Source of the DNA: Hoyosella subflava DQS3-9A1
Lineage (GTDB): Bacteria; Actinomycetota; Actinomycetes; Mycobacteriales; Mycobacteriaceae
Direction of reading: 5' to 3'
DNA: 64,000 bases
Assembly: GCF_000214175.1 (NCBI RefSeq)
Contig: NC_015564.1
Span: forward strand, 2,356,001-2,420,000
A program made the position numbers and the translations under genes. Shown piece after piece: positions 26,484-36,051 of the stretch. The notes beneath the pieces are model-generated. The model saw only the letters and a list, made by a program, of their open reading frames with translations, had not been told where the DNA came from and made no database searches. Position 1 is the first letter of the stretch, and each line of letters opens with the position of its first letter.

Positions 26484-26992
26484 CGCCGCCGAGACCAGCG
26501 TTGTGGATGATCGAGGACCTTGAACCGTTTCCCGACGCGCCACAAGTCGGTGAGGTGAGCGAACCCTCAACGTACTGGGCTACACCCGAAATGCTAGAGG
26601 TCCCTCATGAATTGATTTGCGAGGTTTCGGCACAGGTGGAAGAGGTGACCATCCACGGGCGAACGGAACGAGTCGCGCACCTCGGCAACGGGTTCACGAC
26701 GATGATCCCGGAAGGCATCGACGCAATGGGAGAAACGACGCTGAGGGGATTCCTGGTGTGGGATCGCTATCTATGGATCGACTACCACACGAAGCCCGCA
26801 GGCCGGGTTCTGGTGATCGAACGCGCATCGCTCTGCCGTCGTGCAAACCGAACGTCCACTAAGCATTTCGGGTGGTACAACGTGAACCATGTGGGACCCG
26901 CGAGGTTGCATCGTGGCGAAAGCGTCCCGGTGAACCACGACGTCGTCTCTTATGCACTGCGTGTGACACCGGTGGGCACACAAGGCGAGTAG
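26480..26992 (+). CDS. Hypothetical protein, 170 residues, second gene of an unknown pair
   Basis: Not recognised. A soluble protein opening MTPPRPALWMIEDLEPFPD, with a beta-rich middle (LICEVSAQVEEVTIHGR, ETTLRGFLVWDRYLWIDYHT). The C-terminus has paired Cys/Arg (ASLCRRANRTSTKHFGWYNV). It starts inside the stop of the 491-residue gene. A broken membrane-protein gene lies convergent and its decayed frame runs into this gene on the opposite strand. Confidence 0.7.
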   Translation: MTPPRPALWMIEDLEPFPDAPQVGEVSEPSTYWATPEMLEVPHELICEVSAQVEEVTIHGRTERVAHLGNGFTTMIPEGIDAMGETTLRGFLVWDRYLWIDYHTKPAGRVLVIERASLCRRANRTSTKHFGWYNVNHVGPARLHRGESVPVNHDVVSYALRVTPVGTQGE

Positions 26993-26999
26993 AGCGTTC

Positions 27000-27513
27000 G
27001 ACCGGGAAGGGCGCGTGAAAGGTTCTGACGGTCGGCAGCATTTCGCTTTGCGATCCCTCACTGCGACAAACAGTACGAGAAGACCTAGCGCAGTCTGCGC
27101 TGTTACTGATGGGCCTACACCAGTCGATGCTTCTTGGATACCGAGCAGTACGTCTCGCGCGACTACCGACCCCGTCAGAACACCAACAATGGCGGTGACT
27201 CCCCCGGAGATCCATGTGAGTCGTTGACGCGATCTTAAACCCAGCACCACGAAAGCCGCCCCGAGGAACGTGAGGTATCCCCAGTGATAGGCGGCGACGG
27301 GCAGAAGACCCGGTACTGCCAATATCGCGAGGAGCGCGCGAGCCCGTATCCCACTCGGCGATCAGGGACGGTTTTGCGCGCGGTCATGCGCATCCGCGCC
27401 ATCCAGAGTCCAGTCAGGGCAACAGCGACCGCGATGGCCGCTTCCCAATTCGCCATCACCGCTTGTCCGTTGAGCGCGGTGATCGTGGCGACCATCAGGA
27501 TCCCGGCCGACAA
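27000..27513 (-). pseudogene. Frameshifted small membrane protein
   Basis: Two minus-strand frames join into one polytopic protein. The first, from a TTG at 27513, gives LSAGILMVATITALNGQAVM and AAIAVAVALTGLWMARM. Around 27335 the coding character shifts to a second frame: ALLAILAVPGLLPVAAYHWG, LTFLGAAFVVLGLRSR, GGVTAIVGVLTGSVVARD and QTALGLLVLFVAVRDRK. A one-base indel explains this. The second frame then runs on without similarity into the neighbouring gene, so the 3' limit is approximate. No family was recognised. A sequencing error at the site is an alternative. Confidence 0.5.
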
Positions 27514-27578
27514 CGCGAGAAGTGAGGGCCATGCCGAAACCCTATGGGACCCAGTTGTTGCAAAGTCGGCCTACCTGT

Positions 27579-28064
27579 TCAGAAGAGCCATGCGATGAGC
27601 GCGACGATACCGACGATCAGGGCGACCAGGAGCAGCAGGGTGAACGCGATGACGAGCACGATCAGCCAGAAGACCCTGCGCCGTATCTGAGCTCTGGTCA
27701 TTTCGGGGTCGGTGACATGGCGGTCGAGCAGCGCCACGTTGCGGTTGTTCGCTTTGTACCACACGTCGAAGACCGTCCCAAGGATGGGAATGGCGCCGAA
27801 TATCGCGTCGATTGCCACGTTGAACAGCATCAGCGCAAGTGTCGACCCGCGTGCACCGAATCGGACAGCCTGGATAACAATGCCCGCGCTGATCACCATG
27901 GCAACGGCGTCCCCGCCGCCAGGGACGAGGCCGAGAATGGGGTCGACGCCGAACGTTTGTTTGGTGCCGGGTATGCGGAACCGCGAGTCCATCATGTTCG
28001 CGAACCGGCGGATCTGTTTCTTCCGCTGTTCGACGAGTTCGGCGGGCTGGTGCTGTATGGTCAC
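27579..28064 (-). CDS. DUF4112 family membrane protein
   Basis: 161 residues. The DUF4112 core is visible: ANMMDSRFRIPGTKQTFGVD, PILGLVPGGGDAVAMVISAG, then MLFNVAIDAIFGAIPILGTV and FDVWYKANNRNVALLDRH. Three or four membrane segments are present, the last a long C-terminal hydrophobic run (VLVIAFTLLLLVALIVGIV). Function is unknown across the family. It is an isolated minus-strand gene. Confidence 0.9.
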   Translation of the reverse strand: MTIQHQPAELVEQRKKQIRRFANMMDSRFRIPGTKQTFGVDPILGLVPGGGDAVAMVISAGIVIQAVRFGARGSTLALMLFNVAIDAIFGAIPILGTVFDVWYKANNRNVALLDRHVTDPEMTRAQIRRRVFWLIVLVIAFTLLLLVALIVGIVALIAWLF

Positions 28065-28113
28065 GACTCCAGTATTTCAGGGCTGAACATGGCGCTCACC
28101 GGGCGCTCTCGTT

Positions 28114-29169
28114 CTACCCGGTTGGTGGCTCGTTTTTCGGGCCAGCGGGGCGACGCGCTGCTCGCTGGCGCGGCGACTCGCGATTGCGGAGGATCGTTTC
28201 AGCAGTGAGCGCGACAGTGCGGTCTTTGTCATGCGTCAACTGTGAAAGTGCCTGTACCGCAGCAGGGCCGGGAAGCTCAGCGAGCGCCTGGGCCAGGCGC
28301 AACCGCGTACCGGCCACGGCGTCGCCACCAAGCTTGTCGACGAGGGAGCGGACAATCTCCTGGGCGATGCTGGAACTGTCGGCCAGTCTCCCCAAGCTCT
28401 CAGCGGCTTCGACGTCGCCCGTCCCCTGGACCACCATGTCGATCAGTGTTGGCACCGCATCCACCTGTCCGCGCGCCCCGAGTTCAAGCGCCGCGCGTCT
28501 GCGGACCACCTCGTCGGTGTCAGCCAGTGCGCCCTGCAACAACGTATTTGCCTCGGCGTGCGGCAACGCTGCGATGGCCAGCACTGCACGCCGCCGGACG
28601 TCAGCATCGCGAGAGGCCAAACCTGCTGCCACCCGCGCCAGTCCGTCGCTGCCTGCCCTCGCGAGAGCCCACATCATCGCTCCAGCGACGTTCAGGTCGG
28701 CTTCGGCGAGCACCGCATCGGCCAGCACTTCTACCGGCAAGGACACGTCTGGAGCTGCCGACAACACAGCCTGCTGCCGGAGCGCTGCGTGGTCCGAGTC
28801 CAGAGCACGCAGCATTCTGATGATGCCCAGCACATCACCCCAGTCGGCCGGGTCCGTTTCTTCGACTCTTCGGAGCCGAGTGAGCAGTTCCTGCTCACGG
28901 TCGATCCGGCTCTGGGTCTGGCGAATCAAGTCACTGACGAGATCGGCTGGTACGAATTGGGGGTCGTCCAGCGCGCGCTGCACGTCACGCAACGACAGCC
29001 CCAGCGAACGGAGGCTTTCGACGTGGAAGATCCGCTGAATGTCATCGAAGGAGTACTCGCGGTAACCGCCCGATGTGCGCCCCGTCGGGGTCACTAAACC
29101 CAAAGATTCGTAGTGCCTAAGCATGCGAGTGCTCACTCCCGAGCGTCGCGACACTTCGCCGATCAGCAC
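28114..29169 (-). CDS. MerR family transcriptional regulator with C-terminal HEAT repeats
   Basis: 351 residues. The N-terminal MerR winged helix contains IGEVSRRSGVSTRMLRHYES and TSGGYREYSFDDIQRI, followed by the dimerisation helix through about residue 115. Residues about 130-330 form HEAT-like alpha repeats (VRRRAVLAIAALPHAEANTL, VRRRAALELGARGQVDAVP). The HEAT part replaces the usual small-ligand domain, so the sensor input may be protein-protein contact. The GTG start overlaps the stop of the stand-alone HEAT gene by one base. The operon promoter at 29861-29891 has the classical MerR architecture, implying autoregulation. Confidence 0.9.
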   Translation of the reverse strand: MLIGEVSRRSGVSTRMLRHYESLGLVTPTGRTSGGYREYSFDDIQRIFHVESLRSLGLSLRDVQRALDDPQFVPADLVSDLIRQTQSRIDREQELLTRLRRVEETDPADWGDVLGIIRMLRALDSDHAALRQQAVLSAAPDVSLPVEVLADAVLAEADLNVAGAMMWALARAGSDGLARVAAGLASRDADVRRRAVLAIAALPHAEANTLLQGALADTDEVVRRRAALELGARGQVDAVPTLIDMVVQGTGDVEAAESLGRLADSSSIAQEIVRSLVDKLGGDAVAGTRLRLAQALAELPGPAAVQALSQLTHDKDRTVALTAETILRNRESPRQRAARRPAGPKNEPPTG

Positions 29170-29837
29170 TATGAGTCCCCCACTGGCGCAGGGCCAGTAT
29201 TTGCGATCCGATTGGCGTATTCGAGCGCGAAAGCGAATTCGGTGTCAGGGTCATGCAGCAGACGCTCGGTCGCGATCGCGTGGGCACGCACCGCCGGGCT
29301 AGCACTGTTCATCGAGGCGCCCAACAGCGACGGGACCGTCTCGCCAAGTGCAATGAGGGCACGGCTCAAGCTTAGCTGTGTGTCTTCATCTCCTCGCCCA
29401 AGTTGGGTCGAAAGCAGCGCCGCCAGCTTAGCTTCATGCCCGAGAGGTACAAGCGCTACGGCAGCTCGCCACGCGCTGCGCGCGACCTCATCATCGGCGT
29501 CCCACAGCAATGGTCCAGCGATCTCGGGCCACGCGCTCTGGTCTCCAATCTTGGACAATGTGTGCAATGCCTGGCTGCGAGCCTGCGCGGACTCTGAGCG
29601 CAGCTCCTCAAGGAGCTTTGGCACTGTGATCGTCGCCGGGTGCCGGGTCAAAGCCCATGTCAACATGTCGCGCACGAAGAAATCTGGTTCGGTGCCGCAC
29701 CGCCCGATAAGCGGTTCAACGAGCCTTTCGTCAGGTCTCGTACCGGCCATGAGAGCCGCACGCAGCCGTGTCGAGGATCGAGTATCTGCTAGCGCATCGA
29801 TGAGGCGGGTGTCCAGGTCGTTGTGGGTTGTTTTCAT
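29169..29837 (-). CDS. HEAT-repeat protein, partner of the MerR-HEAT regulator
   Basis: 222 residues from the ATG at 29835-29837, chosen because AAGGAG lies 10 nt upstream. The whole chain is HEAT-like helical pairs (VEPLIGRCGTEPDFFVRDML, VARSAWRAAVALVPLGHEA). It shares the repeat style of the downstream regulator's C-terminal half. Since the two are co-transcribed and overlap by 1 bp, this protein could bind and modulate the regulator; that is inference. No catalytic motif is visible. Confidence 0.85.
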   Translation of the reverse strand: MKTTHNDLDTRLIDALADTRSSTRLRAALMAGTRPDERLVEPLIGRCGTEPDFFVRDMLTWALTRHPATITVPKLLEELRSESAQARSQALHTLSKIGDQSAWPEIAGPLLWDADDEVARSAWRAAVALVPLGHEAKLAALLSTQLGRGDEDTQLSLSRALIALGETVPSLLGASMNSASPAVRAHAIATERLLHDPDTEFAFALEYANRIANTGPAPVGDS

Positions 29838-29860
29838 CGCAACCATCTCCTTCTCTGGAC

Positions 29861-29891
29861 AGTAGAAACCTTGCCATCGTGTCAAGGTCAA
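29861..29891 (-). promoter_or_regulatory. MerR-type promoter with 19-bp spacer and dyad operator
   Basis: On the minus strand, -35 TTGACC (29886-29891) and -10 TCTACT (29861-29866) are separated by exactly 19 bp. The spacer region holds a dyad ACCTTG-N9-CAAGGT (29868-29888). An overlong 19-20 bp spacer with a centred dyad is the hallmark of promoters that MerR proteins activate by DNA distortion. The HEAT gene start is 24 bp downstream of the -10, and the second gene of the unit encodes a MerR protein. Confidence 0.75.
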
Positions 29892-30089
29892 ACGCGCTGG
29901 AAATGGCGAAGTCGAAGTCCGTCCATGCTCCACCGATCTCCAGCCCGATGCGACCGTCGCGGCGCCCCCTGAAGTTCTTGTCGCAGTCTTCACCGGCCAA
30001 CTCGGCGTGCGGGACGCTAAAGCCGCAGGCCTGGTGATTGGCGGCTCGATCAAAGCGTTCAATCGGATCCTGCCGCAAGGGAAGGCGTC

Positions 30090-30093
<4 letters not shown>
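29866..30093 (+). pseudogene. C-terminal remnant of an HxlR/SCP2-domain-like gene
   Basis: Open from the TAG ending just before 29866 to TGA at 30091-30093, with no start codon in a sensible place. Its end, AVFTGQLGVRDAKAAGLVIG then GSIKAFNRILPQ, reads like the SCP2-type tail (sterol-carrier fold, GxxSxxxAxxxG...I.G....L.R) found at the C-terminus of actinobacterial HxlR regulators. The rest of the gene is gone, replaced by the MerR promoter region. Its stop overlaps the next gene as ATGA, as expected for a former operon partner. Confidence 0.45.
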
Positions 30094-31959
<1,866 letters not shown>

Positions 31960-31977
31960 CTATTCTGCGGCACGACC

Positions 31978-31997
31978 GGGGTCTTGCGGCAAGCCCC
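31978..31997. promoter_or_regulatory. Rifamycin-associated element (RAE)-like palindrome
   Basis: The plus strand reads GGGGTCTTGCGGCAAGCCCC: dyad CTTGC-G-GCAAG with GGGG/CCCC outer arms and one extra T on the left. From memory, the RAE consensus is a 19-bp palindrome of the form GGGGCTTGCGGCAAG plus a C-rich end, found upstream of rifamycin-inactivating genes. It sits 85 bp upstream of the monooxygenase start, so induction by rifamycins is expected. Confidence 0.7.
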
Positions 31998-32052
31998 CTA
32001 GCCCGCTATATCTTGAAAGGGGCGGACACTACGCCGAATCCATCCGCGCAAG

Positions 32053-33036
32053 TCATCCAAATCGCGCGAAATCCGCGGGTTCTATGGACCTGTGCAGATG
32101 GATCCGGGGTGTGGAGTTTCGTGCGAGCCGGACTGCGGAGCGGTTGAGCATCGCTCGCACAACCAATGGGTGAATGAGCTTGATCAGCGCGAAGTAGGCA
32201 CGCCCGCGCCGGTTGTGTAGTTCCACGGCAGTGGTGACCACGATTCGGCCGGGCTCACGGCGCACCGAAGTGCGGAAGTCTAAATGGCCGGCGTCGGCGC
32301 CGAGAAGTACCTCGTCATCGTTCTGCGCGAGGACGGCGAATGCGTCCGGAGTTCCCCGTTCGATCCCTGCTATTCCGACGAGGTGCTCGCGGAGTCCCAT
32401 CAGGGCGGTCACCACTGGCGGCAGGTCATTGAAGATAGCTTGGGCCCAGGTTTCCGGATCACCGGGTGTCTCACGGCGCCGCTCGATCGCGAAAGCGTCG
32501 GAGTGGTCGACGCGGCGAGGCTGGCTGGCGAGTAAGCCTTCCGTCGGTGCCTGCACCGCGTAGGCGCGCGGTCGCTCGAACCAGCGCAGCAAGCGTGCGT
32601 ACACGGACGGAGCGGACGGCCGCACAGGCGGCGCACCCAGAACGGTTTGGAGGCGGTCCAGCAGACTTTCGAGGACGGCATCGTGGGAGGACCGGATCAG
32701 CGTGTGCCAGAAGAGCCAGGCTTTCGGGGTCGCTATGGCGTCGACCTCGTGCCGTACTAGCGAGTGCCGCGTCCCAACCTGGGTCACTGTAAAGGTGTGC
32801 GTGCCAGTGATGCCCGTGCCGGCCGGGAACGTGATCTCCATCAGACGGCCAGGCTCGTAGGCGCTGATAGTGCCGTGTGTGCCGCTGGCGCCGACCGCGA
32901 CGGGGCCGTCAAACCGCATCGGTTCCCAAAGTGGCGGGTAGAGCACGTCGTTAGGTTGCCCGAGCGTGGCCATCAGCGGTTCGATGTCCTCGGGCGTGCC
33001 GGTGACGACCCGCTCGTGGACGTTGTGAATTCTCAT
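32053..33036 (-). CDS. SRPBCC domain fused to DUF2867 domain
   Basis: 327 residues in two parts. Residues 1 to about 140 form an SRPBCC (START-like) domain (PLWEPMRFDGPVAVGASGTH, MEITFPAGTGITGTHTFTVT). After a linker, about 165-325 is DUF2867-like: RVDHSDAFAIE, IFNDLPPVVTALMGLREHLV and VVTTAVELHNRRGRAYF. Both folds are linked to binding of hydrophobic ligands. GGAGGAAAG precedes the ATG. It is divergent from a TetR gene and shares a palindromic operator with it, so its expression is probably controlled by that repressor. Confidence 0.8.
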   Translation of the reverse strand: MRIHNVHERVVTGTPEDIEPLMATLGQPNDVLYPPLWEPMRFDGPVAVGASGTHGTISAYEPGRLMEITFPAGTGITGTHTFTVTQVGTRHSLVRHEVDAIATPKAWLFWHTLIRSSHDAVLESLLDRLQTVLGAPPVRPSAPSVYARLLRWFERPRAYAVQAPTEGLLASQPRRVDHSDAFAIERRRETPGDPETWAQAIFNDLPPVVTALMGLREHLVGIAGIERGTPDAFAVLAQNDDEVLLGADAGHLDFRTSVRREPGRIVVTTAVELHNRRGRAYFALIKLIHPLVVRAMLNRSAVRLARNSTPRIHLHRSIEPADFARFG

Positions 33037-33047
33037 GACTTTCCTCC

Positions 33048-33063
33048 CATACGGTACCGTATG
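33048..33063. promoter_or_regulatory. Perfect 16-bp palindromic TetR operator
   Basis: CATACGGTACCGTATG is a perfect palindrome in the 24-bp gap between the divergent TetR and SRPBCC-DUF2867 starts. Its last three bases are the first in-frame ATG of the TetR gene and it abuts the ribosome site of the other gene. Occupation would block both genes. It is the natural operator of the adjacent TetR protein. Confidence 0.8.
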
Positions 33064-33630
33064 TTCATGTCATCGCGACAGCGTCTTTCCGCATCTGACT
33101 GGTCGACCGCCGCACTCGAAGCGCTCGCCGAAGGTGGGCTCGCCGCCGTCGCAGTCGAGCCGATCGCAGCCCGTCTCGGCGCGACAAAAGGGAGTTTCTA
33201 CTGGCACTTTTCGAGTCGTGAGGCTCTGGTCACGGCTGCGCTGGAGCTGTGGGAGCGCGTCGACACAGAGGAAGTCATCGCCGAGATCGAGACTGAACCA
33301 CCCGGACTCCCCCGGCTTCGTGCTCTGATTGTGGGGGCGGTCGAAGGCCGCACAGGCGAAGCGGCGCGAACGGAGCTAGCACTCCAAGCCACCGCGCGGC
33401 ACCCCATCGTCGCCCCTGTGCTTGCGCGCGTCACGCGGCGGCGTCTCAGCTACTTGGCGGAACAGTTCGCCGAACTGGGCTTCCCGACAGGTGAAGCCGC
33501 GCGGCGGGCCCAGCTCGCATATGCGAGCTATCTCGGAATAGCCCAGCTGGCCAATTCAACACCAGACGAGGCGGATCTCTCCCCTGCTTACCTCGACACG
33601 ATGCTCAGAACACTGACAGCATCGCCGTGA
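33061..33630 (+). CDS. TetR family transcriptional regulator
   Basis: 189 residues. The N-terminal HTH is clear: WSTAALEALAEGGLAAVAVE, then IAARLGATKGSFYWHFSSRE. The C-terminal ligand domain is helical (ALQATARHPIVAPVLARVTR). The first ATG (33061) lies inside the palindromic operator and has no ribosome site, so translation may be leaderless or begin at the ATG at 33067. It is divergent from the SRPBCC-DUF2867 gene and convergent with the MFS exporter. Confidence 0.9.
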   Translation: MFMSSRQRLSASDWSTAALEALAEGGLAAVAVEPIAARLGATKGSFYWHFSSREALVTAALELWERVDTEEVIAEIETEPPGLPRLRALIVGAVEGRTGEAARTELALQATARHPIVAPVLARVTRRRLSYLAEQFAELGFPTGEAARRAQLAYASYLGIAQLANSTPDEADLSPAYLDTMLRTLTASP

Positions 33631-33697
33631 TCAGCGCCCCGTCCCCCAATCCATCGGTGGGTGTCGCGTAAATCTGCCAAAACTGGGCGATTTTGAT

Positions 33698-33714
33698 GAC
33701 CTCCGCAGCTGGAT
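33698..33714 (+). repeat. Short dispersed motif GACCTCCGCAGCTGGAT
   Basis: This 17-mer differs by one base from 54446-54462, and a third, inverted version lies at 54397-54413. All three are in gaps between convergent genes (TetR/MFS here, HD/UvrA-like there). It may be half of a transcription-end structure or a small genomic repeat. Confidence 0.4.
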
Positions 33715-33731
33715 TCTGGTGGCGGGCTGGC

Positions 33732-35318
33732 TCACTGACGCATTCTCGGCGCCGGGCGAAACGGTGGTGCACCAGTCGGATGGCCCACCGCACCAGACAC
33801 CTCAGGTTCCTTGCGCATAACCAGAAGGGTTAGCAGCACGCTGACGCCGACGAGCGCCACGGAGATGAACAGGCTGCTACCCAGCGCCGAGACGAAGGCC
33901 TCCCGCACAACCTCGATTGCCTCCGATTCGCCCACTCCGACGGTACGGGCAAGTTCCTCCCTCGCGCGCGGCGTATCGGCCAGCAACCCCGTCAGGTTGC
34001 GCGCCTGCGCCTCCGTCACTGTCGTGTCGCGGCCGGCCAAGAGAGACACGACTCTGTTTGCCTGCAACTCGTTGAACAACGCACCCGTTAATGCAACTCC
34101 CATCGTGGCTCCGAGGCCGCTGAGCGTCACGAGCAAACCCGAAGCTGCTCCCGCGCGTTCGGGATTCACAGCATTCATGGCGGCCAGATTCATCGGTGTC
34201 AATGCGAGCCCCGTTCCGAACCCGATGATCGCGGTGGGCAACCAGAGCTGTGACACCGTCGTTTCAGTGGTGAGCCGCGTCATGAGGAAGATGCCAATCG
34301 ACATCAAACCGAGGCCAACCACGATGGGCGGGCGAGGTCCCACCTTTGCGGCAATCTTCCCGCCTAACGGCGAACCGAGCACCATCAATCCGGTCAGCGG
34401 AAGCAGCACAACACCAGTGAAAATCGCCGAGTAGCCGACCATCTGCTGGAAGAACAGCGGCAAGAAGAACAGCAACGCGCCAAGCGAGAAGTCGAGCGCG
34501 AAAATCACGACGAGCGAACCCGAGAAGTTTCGTCGGCGCAACAAGCTGAAGTCGATGATCGGGAATTGCGCGCGAAGTTCGACCATGACGAATACGACCG
34601 CCGCAACGGCTGTCAGCCCGAACAGCGCAAGCGTTGCTCGGGAACCAAACCCCCAGCTCGGTCCCTGAATGAGCGCCAGGCTAAGCACGGCAAGCAGGAC
34701 CGCCGAGACGGCCGCGCCCGCGTAGTCGATTCGGCGCGAGGCATTCGGGTCACGGGACTCGGGAGTCGCGACGACAACAGTGGCGAGAATCGCGATTCCT
34801 ATGAGAATGCAAACCACGAAGATTGCCCGCCAGCCGAGCAGTTCGGTTAGCACACCACCAATGAGGATCCCCACGCCTGAAACCAGCTCTGTCGCCCCAC
34901 CCCACAAGCCGATCGCGACAGCCCGCTGCGCATCGAAAAATACATCGGTGATGACCGACATCGACGACGGGATCATCGCCGCTGCACCAGCACCGGCGAC
35001 GGCGATGCTCCCAATCAGCATCGGCGCTCCGACGGCGATCGCCGCCAGTGCGGAGCCCCCGACGAACGCACCCGTGCCTGCCAGGAGGACCAGGCGGCGC
35101 CCGAAGACGTCAGCGACTCGGCCAGCCACAATCATTAACGCGGTGTACGGAATCAGGAACGCAGTCACGGTCCATTGCAGAGCTTCAAGCGATGTGCCGA
35201 AATCATTATGAATTGAGGCGAGCGCAACCACGATCGCAGCAGTAGGTAGCTGGGAAATCCCGGCGGCTCCGACCGTTGCGGCCAAGGTTCGTCGTTCGCC
35301 GGTATGAGACGCGTCCAT
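33732..35318 (-). CDS. MFS drug exporter, DHA2 (14-helix) family
   Basis: 528 residues. Motif A is visible as GRVADVFGRRLVLLAG, then the motif C-like ATELVSGVGILIGGVLTE, and the hydrophobic profile gives about 14 helices, the EmrB/QacA layout. It likely exports lipophilic drugs by proton antiport. The N-terminus (ASHTGERRTLAATVGAAGI) is duplicated in remnant form at 6328-6453. It is convergent with a TetR gene, which may or may not control it. Confidence 0.93.
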   Translation of the reverse strand: MDASHTGERRTLAATVGAAGISQLPTAAIVVALASIHNDFGTSLEALQWTVTAFLIPYTALMIVAGRVADVFGRRLVLLAGTGAFVGGSALAAIAVGAPMLIGSIAVAGAGAAAMIPSSMSVITDVFFDAQRAVAIGLWGGATELVSGVGILIGGVLTELLGWRAIFVVCILIGIAILATVVVATPESRDPNASRRIDYAGAAVSAVLLAVLSLALIQGPSWGFGSRATLALFGLTAVAAVVFVMVELRAQFPIIDFSLLRRRNFSGSLVVIFALDFSLGALLFFLPLFFQQMVGYSAIFTGVVLLPLTGLMVLGSPLGGKIAAKVGPRPPIVVGLGLMSIGIFLMTRLTTETTVSQLWLPTAIIGFGTGLALTPMNLAAMNAVNPERAGAASGLLVTLSGLGATMGVALTGALFNELQANRVVSLLAGRDTTVTEAQARNLTGLLADTPRAREELARTVGVGESEAIEVVREAFVSALGSSLFISVALVGVSVLLTLLVMRKEPEVSGAVGHPTGAPPFRPAPRMRQ

Positions 35319-35397
35319 GCTGAGCTCGATTCATCCGACTGGCATGGAAACTATGGTGTCACCTTGCACGGCTCCGCATGGCAGAACACAGACTTGG

Positions 35398-35883
35398 CTA
35401 AGGTGCGGTAAACGTCCCCACGCCGGGTATCGACGGTTGTCCAGCGGTGGGTCGATATGCCGTACCTGTGAGGCCGACACTGAACACGACCGGGCCGGAA
35501 CCGGTGTTGGCCGTTGCACGTGTCGGGGTCGGTTCGAGGAAGTTCTCGCATGGACGTACTGTCACGGTTCCCGCATTGCCTGTCGCGATGTTGAGATAGT
35601 CGATCCGTACTAATGCGCCACCGAACGTCGTTGCACACACTTCGGGCCTGGTTGGCGCCGCGAACGTGACGTGGCCAGGTTCAGGGCTTGCCGCCGTTAC
35701 CGCTGCAGCGTGGATGCCAGGAACGACAAGGCCTGAAACAACCAAACTGTGAGCGGGCAGCTGGAAGATGGTGACCGGTGTCTCGGTGACGACGACAGGC
35801 TCGGCCGCCGCAGTCGCGGTGCTCATCGCGATGGACGCGAAGGCTGCTGCACTGACGGCGGTGATGCTGCGTGCGAGTCGCAT
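35398..35883 (-). CDS. Small secreted protein of unknown function
   Basis: 161 residues from the ATG at 35881-35883. The signal peptide is MRLARSITAVSAAAFASIAM with cleavage after TATAAA near residue 27. The mature part is Thr/Val/Pro-rich with two cysteines (EVCATTFGG and VRPCENFL) that could form a disulfide around the IDYLNIATGNAGTVTV core. This style is common among mycobacterial and nocardial exported proteins of unknown function. It lies between the MFS and VOC genes and is missing from the decayed copy of this locus near 6.4 kb. Confidence 0.8.
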   Translation of the reverse strand: MRLARSITAVSAAAFASIAMSTATAAAEPVVVTETPVTIFQLPAHSLVVSGLVVPGIHAAAVTAASPEPGHVTFAAPTRPEVCATTFGGALVRIDYLNIATGNAGTVTVRPCENFLEPTPTRATANTGSGPVVFSVGLTGTAYRPTAGQPSIPGVGTFTAP

Positions 35884-35981
35884 AGGTTGCCCCTCTTCGT
35901 AATCCCCTGTGTGCGTTGGTCTGACGATACTCGTCCGCAAGGCGCCCTGTCTCAGACATTTTCTCTGGCGAGGGAATCCGT

Positions 35982-36004
35982 TTTAGGACGCCAACTGTCC
36001 TAAA
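35982..36004. promoter_or_regulatory. Dyad upstream of the VOC gene
   Basis: TTTAGGAC-N7-GTCCTAAA is a perfect 8-bp dyad centred 59 bp upstream of the VOC start, in the gap between divergent genes. Size and spacing fit a dimeric repressor such as MarR or TetR. No matching regulator gene is adjacent. Confidence 0.5.
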
Positions 36005-36051
36005 TCGGGTTGAGGATGACAGTACCCATCCGTTAACTGAAGGGAATCGAC

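Noticed and set aside
26771-26999. Continuation of the broken membrane-protein frame under the 170-residue gene
   Set aside because: After RDRK the frame loses hydrophobic pattern and family character, and it is antisense to a better-supported gene.
28184-29038. 284-codon + strand frame rich in Ser and Ala
   Set aside because: Antisense to the MerR-HEAT regulator; composition is low complexity and no motif is seen.
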